From contig CANCEU010000019.1 in NCBI GenBank assembly GCA_947375185.1, positions 1 to 47,142 on the forward strand: a stretch of 47,142 nt of DNA, in the 5' to 3' direction. The notes beneath the pieces are model-generated. The model was given only the letters and a program-made list of their open reading frames with translations, did no database searches and was not told the origin of the DNA. The translations under genes were made by a program, and so were the position numbers. Origin of the DNA: Chitinophagaceae bacterium (GTDB lineage: Bacteria; Bacteroidota; Bacteroidia; Chitinophagales; Chitinophagaceae). Positions 18,302 through 27,092 of this stretch are shown piece after piece. How positions within the stretch are numbered: position 1 is the first letter of the stretch; each line of letters opens with the position of its first letter.

Positions 18302-20494
18302 ATGTCATTAAGAACCGATGCGGTAAATCATGTGAGCTATGGCACAATTAGTTCCCCGGATATCAAGGGAGCTAAAATAACAGGTGTTTTTGGCGAAAGT
18401 GTTTTTACTTTAAAAACAGCAAGAGAATATTTAAGCGACGAAGCTTATAAAAGCTTAGCCGCAAGTGTTAGGGGCGGTAAAAAAATTGAAAGAACAGTGG
18501 CAAGTCAAATTGCATCTGGTATGCGCGCATGGGCGGAGAGCAAAGGCGTTACGCACTATACGCATTGGTTTCAACCTTTAACAGGGTCCACTGCAGAAAA
18601 ACACGATTCATTTTTTACTTTAAAATCTGACGGCACTGCTATTGAAGAATTTGAAGGTGCTGCATTAATTCAACAAGAACCTGATGCATCTTCATTTCCA
18701 AATGGTGGATTGAGAGCAACATTTGAAGCAAGAGGATACTCTGCATGGGATCCATCTTCTCCCCCATTTATTATTGAAATTGGCAATGGTAAAACATTGT
18801 GTATACCTACTATATTCATTTCATACACAGGTGAGTCTTTGGATTACAAAGCGCCATTAATGAAAGCGGTAGAGTCTTTAAACAAAGCTGCGGTTACGGT
18901 TTGTAATTATTTCGACAAAAACGTAACTAAAGTAACCCCAACATTGGGTTGGGAACAAGAATATTTTGTAATTGATGAAGCTTTAGTAAATGCTCGTCCC
19001 GACTTAGTACAATGTGGTCGTACAGTATTTGGATTTACACCAGCTAAAGGACAACAATTAGAAGATCATTATTTTGGATCTATTCCGGAAAGAGTATATG
19101 CATTTATGCGTGACTTTGAAAACGAGTCTTATAAATTAGGTATCCCTTTAAGAACAAGACATAACGAGGTTGCCCCTGCTCAATTTGAATGTGCTCCTAT
19201 ATTTGAAGAAGTAAACATTGCAGTTGACCATAACATTTTATTAATGGATGTAATGAGTCGTGTTGCAAAGCGCCATCGCTTAGTGGTATTGTTACATGAA
19301 AAACCATTTGCAGGCATCAATGGAAGTGGCAAACATAATAACTGGAGCCTAGCAACTGACACTGGTGTGAACTTATTGGCTCCTGGTAAAACACCAAAGA
19401 CCAATTTAATGTTCTTGACCTTTTTTGTAAACACAATTAAAGCTGTGCATGATTACGCAGATATTTTAAGAGCTTCAATTGCTTCTGCATCTAATGATTT
19501 CCGTTTAGGCGCCAACGAAGCACCTCCTGCAATCATCTCAGTATTTATTGGAGATTATTTAACGAAGGTTTTAAATGATGTCGAAACTCGAGTAGGCACT
19601 AAGTTTGACGAGCAAGACGAAGCTATTTTAAAAATAGATTTGCATAGAAGCATCCCTGAATTAATGATTGACAACACAGATCGTAACAGAACTTCTCCAT
19701 TTGCTTTCACTGGTAACAAATTTGAATTCCGTGCAGTGGGTTCAACTGCGAACTGTGCTTTACCAATGACTATTTTAAATACCATTGTTGCAGATACTTT
19801 AAATAAGTTTTCAGAAGAAGTAGAAGCTTTAATTGCAAAAGGTGATAAAAAAGAAATTGCGATTATGCAAGTGATTCAAAAATATATTGTCGCAAGTAAA
19901 AAGATTTTATTTGAAGGCGATGGATATAGCGAAGCTTGGCATAAGGAAGCAGAAAAAAGAGGCCTTCCTAATTTAAAAACAACTCCAGTTGCGCTAGATG
20001 CAATGGTAACTGAAAAAGCGAAAAAATTATTTAAGGACAATAACATTTACACACACGCTGAATTAGAAGCCCGTCACGAAATTGAATTAGAAAAGTACAT
20101 TAAGAAAGTGCAAATTGAAGCACGTGTAATGGGTGATTTGGCAACCAATCACATTATCCCTGCTGCCATTAAGTACCAGAATGAGTTACTGAAAAATGTA
20201 AGTTTATTACGTGAAGCTGCTTTGCCTGAAAAATTATACAAAGGACAATTGACTTTATTAAAAGATGTAAGCACACATATTCAACAAGTATATGAGAATG
20301 TCCATGCGATGGTGGAAGAAAGAAAAGTAGCTAATAACTTAACTGATTCTCGTGAAAAAGCAATTGCTTATGAAGCAAAAGTAAAAGCACAATACTTTGA
20401 TAAGATCCGCTACCACGTTGACAAATTAGAGCAATTAGTAGACGATGAATTATGGACTTTGCCTAAGTACAGAGAGTTGTTATTTTTAAGATAA
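18302..20494 (+). CDS. glnN: Glutamine synthetase, type III
   Basis: This 730-residue GSIII is the large glutamine synthetase first known from Bacteroides and cyanobacteria. Its length, about twice that of GSII, is diagnostic. Visible catalytic blocks are GWEQEYFVIDEA, RTRHNEVAPAQFE, HEKPFAGINGSGKHNNWS and NRTSPFAFTGNKFEFRAVGS. The C-terminal 150 residues are long charged helices. It is monocistronic, with a leader of about 90 bases after the glnII terminator and its own terminator at 20543-20572. Together with GSII it gives the organism two unrelated-length routes for ammonia assimilation. Confidence 0.96.
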   Translation: MSLRTDAVNHVSYGTISSPDIKGAKITGVFGESVFTLKTAREYLSDEAYKSLAASVRGGKKIERTVASQIASGMRAWAESKGVTHYTHWFQPLTGSTAEKHDSFFTLKSDGTAIEEFEGAALIQQEPDASSFPNGGLRATFEARGYSAWDPSSPPFIIEIGNGKTLCIPTIFISYTGESLDYKAPLMKAVESLNKAAVTVCNYFDKNVTKVTPTLGWEQEYFVIDEALVNARPDLVQCGRTVFGFTPAKGQQLEDHYFGSIPERVYAFMRDFENESYKLGIPLRTRHNEVAPAQFECAPIFEEVNIAVDHNILLMDVMSRVAKRHRLVVLLHEKPFAGINGSGKHNNWSLATDTGVNLLAPGKTPKTNLMFLTFFVNTIKAVHDYADILRASIASASNDFRLGANEAPPAIISVFIGDYLTKVLNDVETRVGTKFDEQDEAILKIDLHRSIPELMIDNTDRNRTSPFAFTGNKFEFRAVGSTANCALPMTILNTIVADTLNKFSEEVEALIAKGDKKEIAIMQVIQKYIVASKKILFEGDGYSEAWHKEAEKRGLPNLKTTPVALDAMVTEKAKKLFKDNNIYTHAELEARHEIELEKYIKKVQIEARVMGDLATNHIIPAAIKYQNELLKNVSLLREAALPEKLYKGQLTLLKDVSTHIQQVYENVHAMVEERKVANNLTDSREKAIAYEAKVKAQYFDKIRYHVDKLEQLVDDELWTLPKYRELLFLR

Positions 20495-20542
20495 TTTGAT
20501 TGAAAATATCAAGGATATTCCCCAGAGGTAATTCCCCCAACA

Positions 20543-20572
20543 AAAAATGCCCCGAGTGATTGGGGCATTTTT
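20543..20572 (+). terminator. Rho-independent terminator after glnN
   Basis: AAAATGCCCC (20544-20553) pairs with GGGGCATTTT (20562-20571) across an 8-base loop, followed by further T. The reverse strand also has a T run, so it may serve the convergent OmpA-like gene too. Confidence 0.85.
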
Positions 20573-20597
20573 AATATCATTATTGATAGTTTTAAAA

Positions 20598-21410
20598 CTA
20601 ATTACTCAACACTTGTCCAAGTGATGGCATTAATACAATTCGAATATATCTATTATTTGCTCGTCCAGCAGTTGAATTATTATCATCTGTAGACATGTAT
20701 TCACTTCGCCCTGCTGCAATAATACGACTAGGATTCACCTTGTATTTTGTTTGTAATATTTTCACAACCGACGTCGCTCGTTGAACACTCAAATCCCAAT
20801 TGTCAATTTTAGCGCTTGATTTAAATAATTTATTATCTGTATGCCCTTCTATCATCACTTCTACATTAGGGTTTGCATTTAATAATTTAGCAATTTGTAT
20901 AAGCGTTAAATTTGCTTTTGGAGTTAATGTATTTTTACCAGATTTAAATAACAATTTAGTAGAGACATCCACATAAAGAAATCCATTACCCATTTTCAAA
21001 TCGGAAGCATTTCCAGTAATTGTTTTTATATTCTGCTTAAGCGCTGTCCATAATTTGCTATCATTTACAGTACTAGTATTTAATGAAGATGTGATATTAT
21101 TTAATTCTACTTCACTAAGAACCCCCGTTTTCAATATTTTATGTAATAGCAAATCTCCTTTTGTTAATTCTATCGGCTTTAAAGCAATGGAACGATAAAT
21201 ACTTATACTATCATTTAAGGTTTGCAGGTTATTCTTTAAACCATTCATTGTTTTTTCAATAATAGCAACCGTGTCCTTGTGCGATTTATAAATACTGTCA
21301 TATTTAATAGCAAGTTTTGTATTTGCATCAAGGGCCTCATTTAATTTTCCTGGAGGAACACAAGATATGATACTAAAAATAACAGCGGCAATAAAGTATA
21401 CTTTTTTCAT
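20598..21410 (-). CDS. OmpA-family lipoprotein
   Basis: This 270-residue outer-membrane lipoprotein has a lipobox ending at Cys17 (FSIISC-VPPG). A coiled-coil-prone region lies at about residues 28-75 (KYDSIYKSHKDTVAIIEK and following). The C-terminal OmpA/MotB peptidoglycan-binding domain (about 145-260) contains MIEGHTDNKLF, NWDLSVQRATSVVKIL and the GRANNRYIRIVL end. Such proteins tether the outer membrane to peptidoglycan. It lies 17 bases after accC and is probably co-transcribed with the acetyl-CoA carboxylase genes, an unexpected partner. Confidence 0.9.
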   Translation of the reverse strand: MKKVYFIAAVIFSIISCVPPGKLNEALDANTKLAIKYDSIYKSHKDTVAIIEKTMNGLKNNLQTLNDSISIYRSIALKPIELTKGDLLLHKILKTGVLSEVELNNITSSLNTSTVNDSKLWTALKQNIKTITGNASDLKMGNGFLYVDVSTKLLFKSGKNTLTPKANLTLIQIAKLLNANPNVEVMIEGHTDNKLFKSSAKIDNWDLSVQRATSVVKILQTKYKVNPSRIIAAGRSEYMSTDDNNSTAGRANNRYIRIVLMPSLGQVLSN

Positions 21411-21427
21411 ACTATTGTTTAAAAAAA

Positions 21428-22765
21428 TTACTTCATTTTAAATGTCTCTAAGAACTTAGTTGTGAAGTTCCCTTTTCTAAAATCTTCATTTTGCATTAAT
21501 TGCAAATGGAATGGAATGGTTGTTTTTACCCCTTCAATTACATATTCGCTCAATGCACGATACATGGTATTGATTGCCTCTTCACGCGTTTGCGCAACAG
21601 TGATTAACTTACCAATCATAGAATCATAATAAGGAGGAATAACATAACCTGCATACACATGGCTATCTACACGTACACCATGTCCACCAGGAGTATGCAA
21701 TACAGTGATTTTACCTGGCGATGGACGAAAATCATTGTATGGATCTTCGGCATTGATGCGGCATTCTATAGCGTGTAATTTTGGTTCGTAATTTTTACCG
21801 GAAATTTTTTCGCCTGCAGCAATTTTAATTTGCTCTTTAATTAAATCATAACTCACAACTTCCTCGGTAACACAATGCTCAACCTGAATACGTGTGTTCA
21901 TTTCCATGAAGTAAAAATTACGATGCTTGTCTACCAAAAACTCAACGGTACCAACACTTTCATAGTTAATTGCCGAAGCAGCTTTAATTGCAGCGTCCCC
22001 CATTCTTTGACGAAGGTCAGGTGTCATAAACGGTGAAGGAGATTCCTCTACCAATTTTTGGTGTCTTCTTTGAATGGAGCAATCACGCTCACTCAAATGA
22101 CAAACATTTCCGTATTGGTCTCCCGCTACTTGAATTTCAATATGTCTTGGCTCTTCCACAAATTTCTCCATGTACAAACCATCATTTTTAAAACTTGCAG
22201 CTGCTTCCATTTTAGCAGTTTCATATGCTTTTGCAATCTCGTCTTCTTTCCAAACCACACGCATACCCTTTCCACCACCACCAGCTGTTGCTTTGATGAT
22301 TACTGGGTAGCCTATTTCTTTTGCTAATCTTTTTGCTTCATCAATACTTTCTAATAAACCTTCACTTCCTGGAACCACTGGTACACCTGCCTTAATCATC
22401 GTTTCCTTGGCAGTGATTTTATCTCCCATACTATTAATCATATCTGGAGTTGGCCCGATAAATTTAATACCATGGTCCGCACAGATTTGTGCAAATTTTG
22501 AATTCTCTGCTAAAAAACCATAACCTGGATGCACTGCATCTGCATTCGTAATTTCACAAGCAGCCATGATATGAGGAATATTCAAATAAGATTCTTGACC
22601 TTTTGGTCCACCAATGCAAACAGCTTCGTCAGCAAATTTTACATGCAAGCTATCTTTATCTGCAGTCGAATAAACGGCCACCGTTTTGATGCCCATTTCT
22701 CTACAAGTTCTAATAATACGCAACGCAATTTCGCCACGATTGGCAATCAATATCTTTTTAAACAT
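21428..22765 (-). CDS. accC: Acetyl-CoA carboxylase, biotin carboxylase subunit
   Basis: This 445-residue ATP-grasp enzyme carboxylates the biotin on AccB with bicarbonate, the first half-reaction of malonyl-CoA synthesis. The N-terminal [20 protein letters not shown], the glycine-rich ATP loop [26 protein letters not shown] and the catalytic [16 protein letters not shown] are all present. The length is normal (E. coli 449). It starts 29 bases after accB. Related carboxylases for other acyl-CoAs have similar subunits, but adjacency to a stand-alone accB favours acetyl-CoA carboxylase. Confidence 0.94.
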   Translation of the reverse strand: MFKKILIANRGEIALRIIRTCREMGIKTVAVYSTADKDSLHVKFADEAVCIGGPKGQESYLNIPHIMAACEITNADAVHPGYGFLAENSKFAQICADHGIKFIGPTPDMINSMGDKITAKETMIKAGVPVVPGSEGLLESIDEAKRLAKEIGYPVIIKATAGGGGKGMRVVWKEDEIAKAYETAKMEAAASFKNDGLYMEKFVEEPRHIEIQVAGDQYGNVCHLSERDCSIQRRHQKLVEESPSPFMTPDLRQRMGDAAIKAASAINYESVGTVEFLVDKHRNFYFMEMNTRIQVEHCVTEEVVSYDLIKEQIKIAAGEKISGKNYEPKLHAIECRINAEDPYNDFRPSPGKITVLHTPGGHGVRVDSHVYAGYVIPPYYDSMIGKLITVAQTREEAINTMYRALSEYVIEGVKTTIPFHLQLMQNEDFRKGNFTTKFLETFKMK

Positions 22766-22794
22766 TTTGTTAATTTAAGGTTGACAATGGGAGA

Positions 22795-23262
22795 CTAAGC
22801 AGGTTGTACCAAGAATAAAGGTTGGTCGTATTCAACCGGGCTAGCATCTTCAACCAATACTTTTACAATTGTTCCTTTTACTTCAGATTCAATTTCATTG
22901 AACAATTTCATTGCTTCGATAATACATACCACTTTGCCTTCAGTTACCTCAGTTCCTTCTTCGGCCATCAAAGGCTTATCTGGAGCAGCACGACGGTAAA
23001 ATGTACCAATCATCGGGCTTTTTATTGTAATTAAGTTATCAGCCACCGCTGGTGCTGCTGCAGCTGGAGCCGCAGCTACTGGTGCCGCTGCTGGGGCAGC
23101 AACTGGCGCTGCAGCGTATACTTGTGTAGGTGCTGAGCTAACTGTAATTTTATCTTCTTTTTGTTTGATGGTTACTTTACCATCTTTGTCTTCAATACTA
23201 ATTTCACCGATATTACTTTTGTTTACCACCTTAATTAGGTCGTGAATTTGTTTTAAGTCCAT
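22795..23262 (-). CDS. accB: Acetyl-CoA carboxylase, biotin carboxyl carrier protein
   Basis: This 155-residue carrier protein shuttles carboxybiotin between AccC and the carboxyltransferase. The N-terminal helix MDLKQIHDLIKVVNKSNIGE marks the true start at 23262; the in-frame extension to 23310 lacks family similarity. A Pro/Ala-rich flexible linker runs from about residue 48 to 75. The C-terminal biotinyl domain has SPMIGTFYRRAAPD and the biotinylation site EAMKLFNEI with Lys119. It is the first gene of accB-accC-OmpA-like lipoprotein. No clear promoter was found in 23263-23374. Confidence 0.95.
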   Translation of the reverse strand: MDLKQIHDLIKVVNKSNIGEISIEDKDGKVTIKQKEDKITVSSAPTQVYAAAPVAAPAAAPVAAAPAAAAPAVADNLITIKSPMIGTFYRRAAPDKPLMAEEGTEVTEGKVVCIIEAMKLFNEIESEVKGTIVKVLVEDASPVEYDQPLFLVQPA

Positions 23263-23374
23263 ATTTAGCAATTTTGGGTAAAATTGGGGTATTTTTAGCG
23301 AAAAACACAAATTTTTGCCCTTTTTTTATCAAAAATGGAGCATTTTAAGCATAAATAAGAAAAGTATAGGCAAC

Positions 23375-23402
23375 AAAAAGGGCCTGTTTAAAGGCCCTTT
23401 TC
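23375..23402 (-). terminator. Rho-independent terminator after efp
   Basis: AAAAGGGCC (23376-23384) pairs with GGCCCTTTT (23393-23401). On the minus strand the second arm ends in five T. It separates efp from accB. Confidence 0.85.
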
Positions 23403-23421
23403 AATATCATAAAAGAAGGAA

Positions 23422-23985
23422 TTATTTAACACGTTCTACGTATTCTCCGTTCTTCGTATTGATCTTAATTTTCTCACCTTCGTTAACGAATAAAGGCACC
23501 ATGATGGTTGCTCCTGATTCAATAGTGGCCGCTTTTAACGCTCTAGTAGCTGTATCTCCTTTTACGCCATTCTCACAATAAGTAATCAAAACGTCTAATT
23601 TTTCTGGTAATTCAGCACCTATTGGCAATTCAGTTTCGGTATTCATAAATACAAATACTTCCCCACCTTCATTTAAATATTGAGGTGCATCAATCATTTC
23701 CTCGGCCATAACGATTTGCTCAAAAGTCTCATTATTCATAAGGTTATAACCACTATCATCTTTGTATAAGAACTGGTAAGTCTTTTTTTCAACCCTTACT
23801 GGGTATACGGTTTCACCACTATTCCAAGTTTTTTCAATAGACCTTTTATTGTCTACCCCTTTTAATTTAGCCCAAATTTTCGCTGCTGCACGAGCAGTCT
23901 TATTTTCACCAAACTCAACTACAGTGTATAAGTTATTGTCTAATTTCAAGATCATTCCACGGGTGATGTCGGAAGTTGTTGCCAT
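23422..23985 (-). CDS. efp: Elongation factor P with arginine at the tip site
   Basis: This 187-residue EF-P enters the ribosome between P and E sites and relieves stalling at polyproline. Three beta-barrel domains are visible, with the conserved end (TGA.. type) GATIMVPLFVNEGEKIKINT and ERVK. The domain I loop that normally carries a modifiable lysine in a KPGKG context reads GENKTARAAAKIWAKLKG. Aligning from the KLK strand backward puts Arg32 at the tip, the position and length seen in EarP-rhamnosylated EF-P of proteobacteria. No EarP, EpmA or EpmB gene lies in the window. The start is well supported by the usual MATTSDI N-terminus. The gene is monocistronic. Confidence 0.95.
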   Translation of the reverse strand: MATTSDITRGMILKLDNNLYTVVEFGENKTARAAAKIWAKLKGVDNKRSIEKTWNSGETVYPVRVEKKTYQFLYKDDSGYNLMNNETFEQIVMAEEMIDAPQYLNEGGEVFVFMNTETELPIGAELPEKLDVLITYCENGVKGDTATRALKAATIESGATIMVPLFVNEGEKIKINTKNGEYVERVK

Positions 23986-24017
23986 AATTTTTGATTTTAT
24001 TTTTTCTTTGCGAGGGA

Positions 24018-24025
24018 CAAAAGTA
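24018..24025 (-). promoter_or_regulatory. Possible -7 element for efp
   Basis: TACTTTTG on the minus strand (24025-24018) fits TAnnTTTG and lies 32 bases upstream of the efp ATG. No TTG sits at the expected distance upstream. Confidence 0.4.
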
Positions 24026-24098
24026 CTAATTGCAAGTCATTTATAAAAAAACCTAGAATTTTTGTTGGAAAATAAGGGTAAAAAAAGGGGTTTTAGCC

Positions 24099-24106
24099 TA
24101 TTTTTG
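24099..24106 (+). promoter_or_regulatory. -7 element for sucD
   Basis: TATTTTTG fits TAnnTTTG and lies 26 bases upstream of the sucD ATG. The upstream TTG element is not evident at 18-21 bases. Confidence 0.4.
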
Positions 24107-24132
24107 CGGCACAAATAACAAATTCAGTCCTC

Positions 24133-25005
24133 ATGTCAGTATTAGTGAATAAAAATTCAAAGATTATTGTACAAGGTTTTACCGGTACAGAAGGTAGTTT
24201 CCATGCGTCTCAAATGATCGAATATGGTACCCAAGTAGTGGGTGGTGTTACTCCTGGCAAAGGAGGATCAATCCATTTAGATCGACCTGTTTTTAATACA
24301 GTAGCAGATGCTGTAAAAACAACTGGTGCAGATGTGAGTATTATTTTTGTACCGCCCGCTTTTGCTGCCGATGCAATTATGGAAGCAACTGATGCTGGTA
24401 TCGCTTTAGTAGTTTGTATTACAGAAGGCATACCTGTTCAGGATATGGTGAAAGTTAAAAATTATTTATTAGGAAAAACTACTCGCTTAATTGGACCAAA
24501 CTGTCCAGGTGTTATCACTGCCGAAGAAGCGAAAGTAGGTATTATGCCAGGATTTATTTTTAAGAAAGGAACTATTGGAATCGTTTCAAAGAGCGGTACT
24601 TTAACATACGAAGCTGCTGATCAAGTTGTGAAAGCTGGTTTAGGCATTACAACTGCAATTGGTATTGGTGGTGATCCAATAATTGGAACTACTACAAAGG
24701 AAGCAGTTGAATTATTAATGAACGACCCTGCTACTGAAGGTATTATCATGATTGGTGAAATTGGTGGTAGCATGGAAGCGGACGCTGCTAACTGGATCAA
24801 AGACAATATGAAAAAACCAGTTGTAGGATTTATCGCTGGTCAAACTGCTCCTGCAGGACGTCGTATGGGTCATGCTGGCGCGATTATTGGTGGTGCCGAT
24901 GATACTGCTGAAGCTAAAATGAAAATCATGGCAGAATGTGGTATTCACGTTTGTGCAAGCCCTGCTGATATTGGCAAAACAATGGCTGCAGCATTAAAGA
25001 AATAA
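24133..25005 (+). CDS. sucD: Succinyl-CoA synthetase, alpha subunit
   Basis: This 290-residue subunit binds CoA and carries the phosphohistidine intermediate of the TCA-cycle enzyme that makes ATP or GTP from succinyl-Co[20 protein letters not shown] is the N-terminal CoA-binding segment. [19 protein letters not shown] and GHAGAIIGG with the phosphorylated His247 are canonical. The beta subunit gene sucC is not adjacent; a terminator follows directly. So the alpha and beta subunits are encoded apart in this genome. Confidence 0.96.
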   Translation: MSVLVNKNSKIIVQGFTGTEGSFHASQMIEYGTQVVGGVTPGKGGSIHLDRPVFNTVADAVKTTGADVSIIFVPPAFAADAIMEATDAGIALVVCITEGIPVQDMVKVKNYLLGKTTRLIGPNCPGVITAEEAKVGIMPGFIFKKGTIGIVSKSGTLTYEAADQVVKAGLGITTAIGIGGDPIIGTTTKEAVELLMNDPATEGIIMIGEIGGSMEADAANWIKDNMKKPVVGFIAGQTAPAGRRMGHAGAIIGGADDTAEAKMKIMAECGIHVCASPADIGKTMAAALKK

Positions 25006-25015
25006 TCTTAAGAGG

Positions 25016-25060
25016 AAAAAACTCAAGCTCCAAATTCATATTAAAGCTTGAGTTTTTTTT
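25016..25060 (+). terminator. Rho-independent terminator after sucD
   Basis: ACTCAAGCT (25021-25029) pairs with AGCTTGAGT (25045-25053). Five A precede the stem and eight T (25053-25060) end it. Confidence 0.88.
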
Positions 25061-25111
25061 GCAAATCCTTTAGCATTCGTGTTAAGGGATTTTTTATTGT
25101 AAGTTTGTTAC

Positions 25112-25507
25112 ATGAAACAATCGATGATTTTTGCTTTCCTTTTTTTGATGAACATAAATATCAATGCGCAAAATCCATTTTTAAAAATAAAAGCAAAAGC
25201 ACCAAATAAATTAAAGCTAGGGCAAACCTATGTTTTAAAAACAAGTGTAGTACATAATTTTAATATAGAAAAAACTGGTGGACTAACATGTACCCTACTC
25301 AATGGAAAAACACATGTTTCGGTAGATGGATGGTTTATTAATATTTTTCCTTTCCAATATTTTACCACTATTTTGAACACTCCCTTTGAAACTGAATTTA
25401 GTTTTACCGTGCCCAATGATTATAAAGGAAATTTCGAAATTAATTTGGTGGCAAATGTGGATCAAATAAAAGATAGCATTCACTTTGTCGTTCCAACTTA
25501 TAAATAA
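25112..25507 (+). CDS. Small secreted protein, possible single beta-sandwich domain
   Basis: This 131-residue protein has a signal peptide (MKQSMIFAFLFLMNININA-QN), leaving a mature domain of about 110 residues. The mature part reads as beta strands (LKLGQTYVLKTSVVHN, TGGLTCTLLNGKTH) followed by the motif DGWFINIFPFQYFTT and a FSFTVPNDYKGNFEINLVA strand pair. From memory, the DGWFxNxFPxQYFT pattern resembles a segment of Bacteroidota alpha-2-macroglobulin-like proteins, where it follows a similar strand. If that is right, this is a single free-standing domain of that kind. Function is unknown. It ends 34 bases before the FAD oxidoreductase start. Confidence 0.75.
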   Translation: MKQSMIFAFLFLMNININAQNPFLKIKAKAPNKLKLGQTYVLKTSVVHNFNIEKTGGLTCTLLNGKTHVSVDGWFINIFPFQYFTTILNTPFETEFSFTVPNDYKGNFEINLVANVDQIKDSIHFVVPTYK

Positions 25508-25541
25508 TTCAACTGCCTTGCAAAATACGACTACAGAAAAA

Positions 25542-26600
25542 GTGAAATATTTGATTATTGGGCAAGGCCTGGTTGGAACATGGATGTCCTACCATCTTGA
25601 CAATGCAGGGATTTCATATAAAATAATCAATGACCCCAACATTCAAAGTGCAACTTCAGTAGCAAGTGGCGTTATTAATCCGGTTACCGGAAGACGTATT
25701 GTACAAACATGGATGATTGATACCATTTTACCTTTTGCAGTTGCTCATTATAAATTGATTGCAGAAAAACTAAAAATAGATATCATACGTACAGCTCCTA
25801 TTATTTTAATTCATCCATCCGAACAAATGAACGAAAGTTTTGAATACAGATTAAACAATGAAAATATCTATTTATTCAAACAAGATTCAATTAAATGGAA
25901 CCCCTATTTTAAAATTACTAATGGGACAGGCGCTATCAACGAATGCTACTGGATGGATCTTAATAAAATGACAAAAAAATGGAAACAATATTTAATAGAC
26001 ACCAATAAATTTATTGCTAGCCACTTTGATTGCAATGATATTATATTAAAAGAAGGAAGTGTTCGCTGGAAAAATATTGAAGCTGAAGAAATCATTTTTT
26101 GCGACGGATTAAATACAATGCACAACCCTTATTTCCATACACTCCCATTTGCTCCTAATAAAGGTCAAGCCCTTATTATAAAAGTACCGGGTTTACCTAA
26201 TGAACATATCTATAAAAACAATGTCTCCATAGTACCTTGGACAGATGATTTATTTTGGGTTGGCTCAAATTATGAATGGACTTTCAATGATGATAAACCA
26301 ACGCAAGACTTTAAAGATAAAATGATGTCAAGCTTGGATAATTTTTTGGTATTGCCATATGAAGTCATTGATCATATTGTTGGCATCAGACCAGCTAATA
26401 CTCAAAGGAGACCGTTTGTTGGAACGCATCCAATGTATCCTCAATTGGCAATATGTAACGGCATGGGCACCAAAGGTTGCTCTTTAGCCCCCTACTTTAC
26501 ACATCAATTAATAGAGCACCTTGAAAACAACAATGAAATTGAACCTGAAGCCAATGTGCATCGTTTTTCATCTATTTTAAAAGAAATAAATAAAAATTAA
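25542..26600 (+). CDS. FAD-dependent oxidoreductase (DAO-like)
   Basis: This protein (352 residues from the GTG at 25542) belongs to the glycine/D-amino-acid oxidase-like flavoproteins. It has the FAD-binding loop LIIGQGLVGTWMSYHL at the very N-terminus, ASGVINPVTGRR, a central substrate domain, and near the C-terminus GIRPANTQRRPFVG and NGMGTKGCSLAPY, which close the FAD site. I chose GTG because it gives the normal N-terminal spacing. A TTG at 25485 would overlap the preceding gene by 23 bases and add 19 residues without family similarity. The substrate is unknown. It is probably co-transcribed with its neighbours. Confidence 0.85.
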   Translation: MKYLIIGQGLVGTWMSYHLDNAGISYKIINDPNIQSATSVASGVINPVTGRRIVQTWMIDTILPFAVAHYKLIAEKLKIDIIRTAPIILIHPSEQMNESFEYRLNNENIYLFKQDSIKWNPYFKITNGTGAINECYWMDLNKMTKKWKQYLIDTNKFIASHFDCNDIILKEGSVRWKNIEAEEIIFCDGLNTMHNPYFHTLPFAPNKGQALIIKVPGLPNEHIYKNNVSIVPWTDDLFWVGSNYEWTFNDDKPTQDFKDKMMSSLDNFLVLPYEVIDHIVGIRPANTQRRPFVGTHPMYPQLAICNGMGTKGCSLAPYFTHQLIEHLENNNEIEPEANVHRFSSILKEINKN

Positions 26601-26635
26601 TACTTTCGAAAAATCTAATCTTACAATTTTTAAAA

Positions 26636-27049
26636 ATGTCAGCAGAAAATAATAATCAAAACCAATTTTACAACATACCGATTGCTTATCGTAAAATGGA
26701 AAACCTACATATTATATTTTGGCTTTTTAAAGATATCGCTTGGTGTATGGTATGGAGACCATTAGGCGTTGTTATGATTGTCCCAACATTAGCCATATCA
26801 ATCATCATTGCATGGAGGACAAGAAAAATATTCTCCGAACTATGTCACAACTTAGCTATTGTCGTTTGGATATCGGCCAATTCATTTTGGATGTGTAGTG
26901 AATTTTTTAAAGTGGATACGATTGAAGTTTACAAAGGCATTACGGTAAAACATTTGGCGATGATTCCTTTTTTAGCAGGTGTACTAATTTTAGCATATTA
27001 CTATTTAATTTATAAGCCTAAACATAAAGAAGAAGAAGCTACCCTGTAG
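26636..27049 (+). CDS. Conserved small membrane protein of unknown function
   Basis: This 137-residue protein has about four hydrophobic segments: LHIIFWLFKDIAWCMVW (about 23-39), LGVVMIVPTLAISIIIAW (43-60), NLAIVVWISANSFWM (72-86) and a last one FLAGVLILAYYYLIY (112-126). The tail is short and charged (KPKHKEEEA). The YRKMENLHIIFWLFKDI..C block looks strongly constrained and I believe it recurs across Bacteroidota, but I know no function. It follows the FAD oxidoreductase by 35 bases on the same strand. Confidence 0.8.
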   Translation: MSAENNNQNQFYNIPIAYRKMENLHIIFWLFKDIAWCMVWRPLGVVMIVPTLAISIIIAWRTRKIFSELCHNLAIVVWISANSFWMCSEFFKVDTIEVYKGITVKHLAMIPFLAGVLILAYYYLIYKPKHKEEEATL

Positions 27050-27056
27050 TGATTTC

Positions 27057-27092
27057 AAAAAAAGTATTCATGATAATCTACAAATACTTTTT
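27057..27092. terminator. Weak AT-rich bidirectional terminator candidate
   Basis: AAAAGTATT (27060-27068) pairs with AATACTTTT (27083-27091) between convergent genes, with an A run before and T after. The stem is almost all A:T and overlaps the last codons of the MFS gene. Confidence 0.35.
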
